Of a stretch of DNA of 26,303 nucleotides, positions 20,888 to 26,303 are shown piece after piece. Numbering within the stretch: position 1 is the stretch's first letter; each line of letters starts with the position of its first letter. Source of the DNA: Actinidia chinensis. Its lineage: Eukaryota > Streptophyta > Magnoliopsida > Ericales > Actinidiaceae. The stretch spans positions 1 to 26,303 of the forward strand of contig VIGQ01002012.1 of assembly GCA_009663005.1 (NCBI GenBank). Direction: 5' to 3'. Made by a program: the position numbers and the translations under genes. A model generated the notes under the pieces. The model ran no database searches, was not told the origin of the DNA, and saw nothing but the letters and a program-made list of their open reading frames with translations.

Positions 20888-21652
20888 ATGTTTGACGACC
20901 TCTGTATCTTCTATACTCCGTCTGGGCTCTATGAACAGCTGGGTTCCCTCCCACAGTCCTCTTTGTGTCCTCCTAACGTCATGTCTCACCATTGCCTTCA
21001 CCTCAAGCTAGCAACCAAGAACATCCCCCAAACCCTCAACCCCAAGACGACCCACAACCAGCACAATCACCTTACCAGGCTCGCTAAATTCTCCCCTCTG
21101 TTCTTCAACGTCTTGATCCATCAATCTCTACACTATACCAGATCTCAGAATCCGCCATCACAACCGATACAAACCCAATCCAAATTCGGACGGCCCATTT
21201 CGCTCCGAACAAACCCCACCACCACCAATCGGCAAATCGCGGAAACCGAGACCAAATCGTTTCTCCGTTCTCACAACGACCCAATCGAAGAAGACAAATG
21301 AAGATTCTATGCTTCTTGATGAAGTGTAACAGTCCTATTGAAGGGCCTTCACGTGGAGGGCAGGTCAATTCAGACACGAAGCCTGTGGCCGGAGAATTTC
21401 CGAGAGGCTTCCGGCGAAGATGCGGAAGTCGGCGAGTGCGACATCGGCATTCGCCGCACTTCAAAGAAGAAGAACGTCCGTCGAGTCTCGCCGGCCTCGA
21501 CTGAGGGAAGGGAACGCGAAGCGACGGATGGCGTACGAAGAGGTCGACGCGAAGGCCGAGATTTCCACAACCGGTTTCAAGCACCAGTTTGAAGTTGCAG
21601 AAGCTCGACTCGATTGTGAGGAACAAGGAGATGGTCACTAGAGTGGTGGTAA
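20888..21652 (+). CDS. Probable first exon of an unidentified plant gene, frame unresolved
   Basis: Composition rises sharply in G+C from the CT-rich leader to a strong splice donor, AAA|GTAAGT, at 21652/21653. An uninterrupted frame of 137 codons runs 20888-21301 (starts MFDDLCIFYTPSG, Asn/Thr/Pro-rich later, stop TGA at the end). Coding-like frames then continue in other registers (21338-21592, Arg/Lys/Glu-rich; 21420-21641). One reading just before the donor is KLDSIVRNKEMVTRVVV. Either real frameshifts or sequencing indels separate them, or part of the region is untranslated. The longest frame in the window (208 codons, minus, 21105-21731) overlaps this and looks antisense. No family is recognised. 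Confidence 0.38.
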
Positions 21653-22240
21653 AGTAAGTTATGCTTATTTTTTGGGGTTGTTTTGGTGTAGTTTTTGTTA
21701 ATTCTGGGGTTGTTTTGAAAATACTGGTCAAAAGGTTGGATTGGCTGTGCAGTGCAGCTGTGCTGCCGTTGATGATGAAACTCTATGGTTATTAAAAATT
21801 GGTCCAAATCTTCCCGTTATACTGCTACTTCTAATTGGTGTTTGTTTGGGGAAGGTTATGTTGGTCCATTATACCTCCCCTTTTCGTTAAGAGTAGTCCA
21901 AGTTGATTTAATTTATGATGCTCATAGAATGAATATATTTCCAGTTTATTCGGCTGGTTCATTTGTTTTTTTTTTTTTTTAAACAAAAAAAATATTTCCT
22001 TGTTTTTTAAGGGACCAAAGATACCCCTATTGTTTACTCTTTTAAACTGTTGAGTCCGGGTCAGTTGTCAAGCATATTCGTTAAGCTCACAGAATCTGCA
22101 GTGATGGGCAATTTTTGTCACATTTGGACTTGAATCATGAATTACAATAATTAAATTACACTGTATTTTTTTGCAAAATTTTAGCATTAAATTAATATTG
22201 TATTTCATCTAAAGTTTTCCAAATTATCTGTATTGTGCAG
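21653..22240 (+). other. Probable intron
   Basis: Opens GTAAGTTATG and closes TATTGTGCAG, with T-rich interior including a T-run at about 21964-21980. Boundaries are inferred from splice consensus only. Confidence 0.4.
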
Positions 22241-22390
22241 CATGAAGGGTTGACTGTCCTGTTTTCATTGATGGGATTTCAGTCCATTTGGATTGGAAGC
22301 TTGAGTTGTTCCAATCCACAAACGGTGAATATGGTAGTTGGCTGGCTGTTGGTGGGGTTGCACATGGAGATCAGGGATATTTATAAGTAA
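22241..22390 (+). CDS. Possible second exon of the same gene
   Basis: After the acceptor TTGTGCAG a frame stays open for 49 codons (begins HEGLTVLFSLMGFQSIW; stop TAA at 22388-22390) and is hydrophobic. A second splice donor, AA|GTAAGG at 22386/22387, overlaps the stop, so the exon may be spliced onward instead. No domain is recognised. Short length makes this weak on its own. Confidence 0.25.
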   Translation, partial: HEGLTVLFSLMGFQSIWIGSLSCSNPQTVNMVVGWLLVGLHMEIRDIYK

Positions 22391-22569
22391 GGGCCATTTT
22401 GCATAGTTGTAATTTGAATGTCCAGCGTGCATGGCCCATTGGGTGTGATGTAAGGAACTTTGTGGAATAGTGGAAGTTGTCTTTTGAGGTTTATGTTAAT
22501 GGGGGGCGATGATGCACAATTTTATATACAAAAATGATTTTTTTTTTTTATAAAAAAGTTATACATAGT
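22391..22569. other. Unassigned; possible 3' portion or intron of the gene
   Basis: Contains a G-run (22501-22506) and a T-run (about 22540). No further exon could be fixed. Confidence 0.3.
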
Positions 22570-23218
22570 CATTACAAGAAAAATGTGAATATGACATTTG
22601 GTAAATAAACGTTATTCGGCGGTCTTTTGTTAAAAATTGGAATGTCCTATTTGTCCACATCATTTTTTATTAAAAATTAGTATAAATTTCTTTTTGTATA
22701 TATTACTGTCTCATCGGTAGTGGACCACTCCTACCAGCTCCCAATACTCTCTATAATCCGTCTCATGTGCCTCATGTCCCGAGCTGGCACAGATGATCGA
22801 ATTAGTTGTCTAGTAGGTCTTGTATCGAATGTCATCCATGCAAAAAATCCTCTCATCAAACATTTCGTTTAAATTTGCAATCATATTAGCCATTTATTTT
22901 ATTTAAAAAATACAATTTATTCTTTTTATCTATAATGTTCAATAAAATTATTTTTTTCACAATGGCGTTTATGTATGGACCTATAAGATGAAATGGTTTA
23001 GGATTATTGGTACACGTTCTGGAGGTGAGCCCACAAACAATATGAGTGGTATGGTGATCGTGATTTCTTTAAGCTTAGGAATATTCCGTGTTTTCGTACA
23101 ATCTACTCTTCAACACAAAATAAATCTTATGGTATTTATTTTAATACTTTACGGTACTCGCATTTCTATAAAAGGAGTAGTCAATACCTCGAAGATATTG
23201 AATAATTTCTTGAGCTAG
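22570..23218. mobile_element. Possible CACTA-like terminus and short element
   Basis: CATTACAAGAAAAATG at 22570 is one base away from CACTACAAGAAAAATG, the terminal sequence of many plant CACTA elements. It is followed by ATTTGGTAAATAAACG and TTCGGCGG, which fits the sub-terminal style of such elements. A weak partner end, ATTTCTTGAGCTAG, is at about 23205-23218. No target duplication is convincing. A 76-codon frame (22988-23218) lies inside it and is probably incidental. Confidence 0.35.
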
Positions 23219-24742
23219 CAATTCCTCCTTTTAAAACTTTAGGTTTTTTGGTGGGACCCCCATTTGAAAGGGTGCCAGCTGATAACTAACCCATTTTTGG
23301 TGTATTTTTTTGTGGCTTGCTCACTGGTCACAATCTTCAAACAAATGGGAGACCATATATATCCCGCAAAAACAAGCCTTTAAGCATCAACCACAAAAAA
23401 ACTCCAAGTGTTGCTATTTTAACAGCAAGTTCCATACTTACTCATCACCCCCAATTTCCATAATGCCCATTTCCTAAGTTGTTGCAATCATCATCTCCAT
23501 GCTTGGCTTAGAGCAGCTTCAAACGAATGCTTCATATATTCCCTGTTAAATTAAAATTAAAATATAAGACGCATCTTTCAAATATTGAATTAAGTTATAG
23601 AAATTTTGAGGAGGTCCTATTGTCACGTTTGGTTTAATTAAAAAATTCTCAGTTTATTTCTCAACTTGACTAAATATATGACATATGAAAAGTGGATAAA
23701 TATCAAATATTTTATTTGGGATTGCAATTTTGTTTTTAGTTTGTTAGCAAAAAATCTAGCTATCGCTTGATTTACTAAAAAAAATTGAAAAAAATACTAA
23801 TGTTTTGCTTTACTTTACTAAAAAATCTAGGCTAAAGGAGCGCGAAAAACTAGCCTAAAACCGATCCGCCAATCAATCAAGAACTTTGGCCAAATTAACT
23901 ACAGAATTAAGAATTTTTTTAGCGCTACGAAGTATCATTGAATATTCTTTTGGACTTGTTTGGAGCAAAAATTAATTACTTTATTGGATTCATTGAATTA
24001 TATTAGACATTTTTTCTATTTTTTTTTTCTTCCAAGAGGAGTCATTTTAGGAATTTATCTAAAAGTTATATAATAAGACAAATGAAAATGCTTGCCCTTG
24101 AACACAGGAGCGTATAAATCACTACCAAAAGAATATTGGAAATATTACTTAGTAAGGAAAAGCAGATAAATGGGGGGGAGACAACGATGGGCCCACCAAG
24201 GCTCAGGATGGATTAGCCCAGCCCAACTGATTTTGAGCTTAACAAACCTTATGGCTCTAAACCAGCTTCAAACCTCCGATCAGTTTCCCAACAATAGTTC
24301 TTGATTTGTAATATTAAGATGATCACATTTACGGACTATTTCTGTTATGACTCTCGTTGGTCTTATATTTGTGGGACTATTTTCAGAATTTATGTTCGTT
24401 AAATCTTAACGAACAGATGTTTTTCGTGAATATTTTTTGAATTTTTACACCAATCAAAATATCTCAATTAATTTTTTTATATAGAATTTTTAAATTATCA
24501 AATAATACAATAAAACATTATAGATATTTTTTGAGATATTCAGAATAATAAAAATAACTACTTGATAAAGTTTGGTAAATATTACTACGTCCCATTTGTC
24601 CTTAAATACATAAATAAAGTCCCCATTTCAAATGGAATCCACTTTAATATTTTTATTAGTAACTGTGGTGTTTTTAACTAATAAAAAGATAAATTGTTGA
24701 CCCCTGACGTATCCACACATCTTTGTATTTCTATAGATAGTG
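23219..24742. other. AT-rich unassigned region
   Basis: About 1.5 kb without supported genes. A less AT-rich patch at 24165-24290 has no recognisable reading frame. Sequence such as CACGTTTGGTTTAATT near 23623 resembles eroded DNA-transposon ends, but no bounded element was found. Confidence 0.45.
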
Positions 24743-24918
24743 TCAGGAACGGAGGCATGTATCGCAATTTGATCCCTTGAAATAAAAAATATATGTCTAT
24801 TATTCTTAATATAATTTACTTATATTACATTTTTAAACTGCCTAAAAAATAATAATTTTTTTTAAAAAATTTTATAATTTTAGATCTCGCTGAATATAAT
24901 TCTGAATTCCGTCCCTGA
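24743..24918. mobile_element. Small inverted-repeat (MITE-like) element
   Basis: TCAGGAACGGAG at 24743-24754 and TTCCGTCCCTGA at 24907-24918 are 12-bp ends matching as inverted repeats with two mismatches. The 176-bp body is AT-rich. The GGGACGGAG/CTCCGTCCC motif is common at ends of short plant interspersed repeats. No clear target duplication was seen, so the superfamily is not assigned. Confidence 0.5.
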
Positions 24919-25064
24919 ATGGTGTGGTGGCGTTGGTACAAAACAAGTGGAACTCGGGCGGGAGGTGTTGTGTCGCACGGTGCAATTGAAAGTCCAATTA
25001 GAAATTTGTACTATCATAATAACTTTTGTGATTTAGAGGCATGCGTTTACATGTGAGATACCGA

Positions 25065-25105
25065 GAGACGAGCAGAGGAGAGAGGAGAGAGGATAGAGGA
25101 TATAG
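25065..25105 (+). repeat. Purine-rich GAGAGGA tract
   Basis: An imperfect GAGAGGA/GATAGAGGA run directly precedes the 51-bp tandem array. It is a simple repeat. Confidence 0.7.
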
Positions 25106-25108
25106 AGT

Positions 25109-25261
25109 ATTGCCAAATACTAATCTCACTAATTAGTCAATTGACGTGCGGATTAGAACATTGCCAAATCCTAATCTCACTAATTAGCTTGACTTGCAGA
25201 TTAAGATAACATTGCCAAATACTAATCTCACTAGTAGCAATTAACTTGCGGATTAAGATAC
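25109..25261 (+). repeat. Three tandem 51-bp units
   Basis: Units start at 25109, 25160 and 25211, each exactly 51 bp. Each begins ATTGCCAAAT(A/C)CTAATCTCACT and ends with TTG(A/C)...TGC(G/A)GATTA(A)GA. They differ by a handful of substitutions and compensating indels. The constant length despite internal changes is the notable point. Confidence 0.85.
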
Positions 25262-25375
25262 TGAAACAGTGATTAGTTAAAAAAATTATTACGCTACAAC
25301 ACTTGTCGGTGTAGGTTCAGTTGCACACGGAATGACTTGTAGTTGGTACCATCCCCAATGAGTTTCACTCATTTG

Positions 25376-25500
25376 AAGTGGGAGCTGGTAACGTGTTGTT
25401 GATTTTACGAAATAACGTTAAAATGGGTGAGTTGGTGAAAGTGTTTTTACAGTTTACAAATGAAACGTCATTTTATACACTGCACCGAGCTCCCACTTTA
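25376..25500. repeat. Inverted AGTGGGAGCT pair enclosing about 100 bp
   Basis: AAGTGGGAGCTGGTAA (about 25376-25391) and GAGCTCCCACTTTACC (about 25487-25502) are imperfect inverted repeats. Inner sequences AACGTTAAAATG and CGTCATTTTAT also partly pair. It could be a very short MITE or a structured remnant. Confidence 0.45.
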
Positions 25501-25554
25501 CCAGATTCGATTCTTCCAATATAACTGACTTAATGTTTTTATGTGATTTTTTTA

Positions 25555-25831
25555 AAGTTAGGTTCTGAAAAATGAGAACCGGAATCTACCATTACAAGTT
25601 AGAAACTAAAACTAAAATCAATCCGCTAAAATTTTTGGGTTCTATCCGGTTCAATCTAATTAACATTTAAAATTGTTAATAAAATAAAATAAAATTACAA
25701 CAAAATTGTTCATATAAATAACCCATAAATTTATGAATATTCAAGTCATGAACCAAAATTAGTATAAAATAGTTTTTTCATAATTAACTTGTTTAATGAG
25801 CTATATCAACCAATTCTAATATAGCAGTTAT

Positions 25832-25864
<33 letters not shown>

Positions 25865-26303
25865 TGAACCAAAAAAGAATACACAAAACTAAAAAAATTT
25901 ATAATGGATAACAAAAAAAATCAACTGATAAATCTTGGATAGAGAAAGAAGTGGAGTGATTTTGATGGGAAAAGGGATGGAGGCATATATCCATGGGAAG
26001 TGAAAATATTTTTGTTGGGAAAAACCAAAGTAATCAGGCTAGGTGTGAAATACAGCTGTTAAGTGTTAGGTTTAGATAAATTGTGTATTCATCTATACTA
26101 TATATATAATCGGTTCTGGTTCGGTTTTGAAATCATGATTTGAAAAAAAAAAACTCGGTAACCGAACCAACTTTACCAATTCTTATGATTTTTAAAAACT
26201 AGAACCAATCTTAATCATAAAACCATCCAAAAAGGCCGGTTTCGCGTCGGTTTCGGTCCAGTTCACCGATTTTTAAATTTTTCTTGGACATCCTTATAAA
26301 CCC
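25555..26303. repeat. GGTTCGG-type plant repeat, truncated by the window edge
   Basis: CGGTTC-like motifs cluster at both ends: GAGAACCGGAATC and CTATCCGGTTCAAT near 25578-25655, then GGTTCTGGTTCGGTTTT, CTCGGTAACCGAACC and CCGGTTTCG...GGTTTCGGTCC from 26111 to 26260. The minus-strand reading at the right edge (AAGGATGTCCAAGAAAAA) matches the usual outer end of such elements (GGGTGTCCAA type). The interior 25670-26070 is AT-rich and not coding. Confidence 0.5.

Noticed and set aside
21105..21731. 208-codon minus-strand frame, the longest in the window
   Set aside because: It overlaps the plus-strand exon with its leader and splice donor, has no recognisable domain, and sits in GC-rich DNA where long antisense frames are common. 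It is kept only as an alternative.
22988..23218. 76-codon hydrophobic frame, considered as an organelle-derived membrane protein
   Set aside because: No plastid or mitochondrial family is recognised and it falls inside a putative transposon remnant.
25109..25261. Considered as a CRISPR-like array
   Set aside because: Units are contiguous with no distinct spacers, and the genome context is a plant.
1..26303. Searched for tRNA, rRNA and telomere-type repeats
   Set aside because: No cloverleaf, conserved rRNA block or TTTAGGG array was recognised by eye. The tRNA match at 8453-8465 is only the retrotransposon primer site.

Overview
The window looks like nuclear DNA of a flowering plant, probably a eudicot. 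It is strongly AT-rich, dense in homopolymer and AT runs, and full of degenerate plant transposable-element sequence. No prokaryotic operon, CRISPR array, rRNA or tRNA gene is visible. No long conserved open frame survives. Even where a protein family is recognisable (the Copia gag and protease), the frame shifts every few tens of codons. Sister repeat copies also differ largely by 1-2 base insertions and deletions, so either real decay or uncorrected long-read indel error runs through the sequence.

Layout. 1-790: AT-rich DNA with nothing recognised. 791-990: a two-unit tandem repeat of about 100 bp. About 1055-1735 and 2255-3190: two diverged direct copies of one repeat, the second with an internal duplication of about 115 bp. 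3191-5182: mostly unassigned, with a weak minus-strand exon candidate at 4460-4705. 5183-8990: the best-supported object, a complete non-autonomous Ty1/Copia-type retrotransposon on the minus strand. It has paired LTRs, a 5-bp target duplication (AGGGC), an initiator-Met-tRNA primer-binding site, a long GC-rich leader, and broken gag and protease, but no integrase, reverse transcriptase or RNase H. 9330-9470 resembles 4320-4470 on the other side of the element. 9797-10117 may be the first exon of a minus-strand gene.

10465-10928 is a Tourist-like (PIF/Harbinger-type) MITE with TAA target duplication; an eroded relative lies in the opposite orientation at about 19479-19860. 12621-15131 and 15132-18085 are head-to-tail copies of a 2.5 kb non-coding block. 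The second copy gained a GC-rich insertion of about 418 bp (16562-16979) after the duplication. A related GC-rich, G/C-strand-alternating repeat is at about 20240-20665.

20721-22390 is the only gene-like stretch on the plus strand: a CT-rich leader, a GC-richer open region, a good splice donor, a T-rich intron and a possible second exon. The protein is not identified. The right part (22570 onward) holds a possible CACTA-type terminus, a small inverted-repeat element, three exact-length 51-bp tandem units beside a purine tract, and a plant repeat rich in GGTTCGG-like motifs that runs off the right edge. No pathway or cooperating gene set can be inferred. The biology here is mainly transposable-element layering and segmental duplication.
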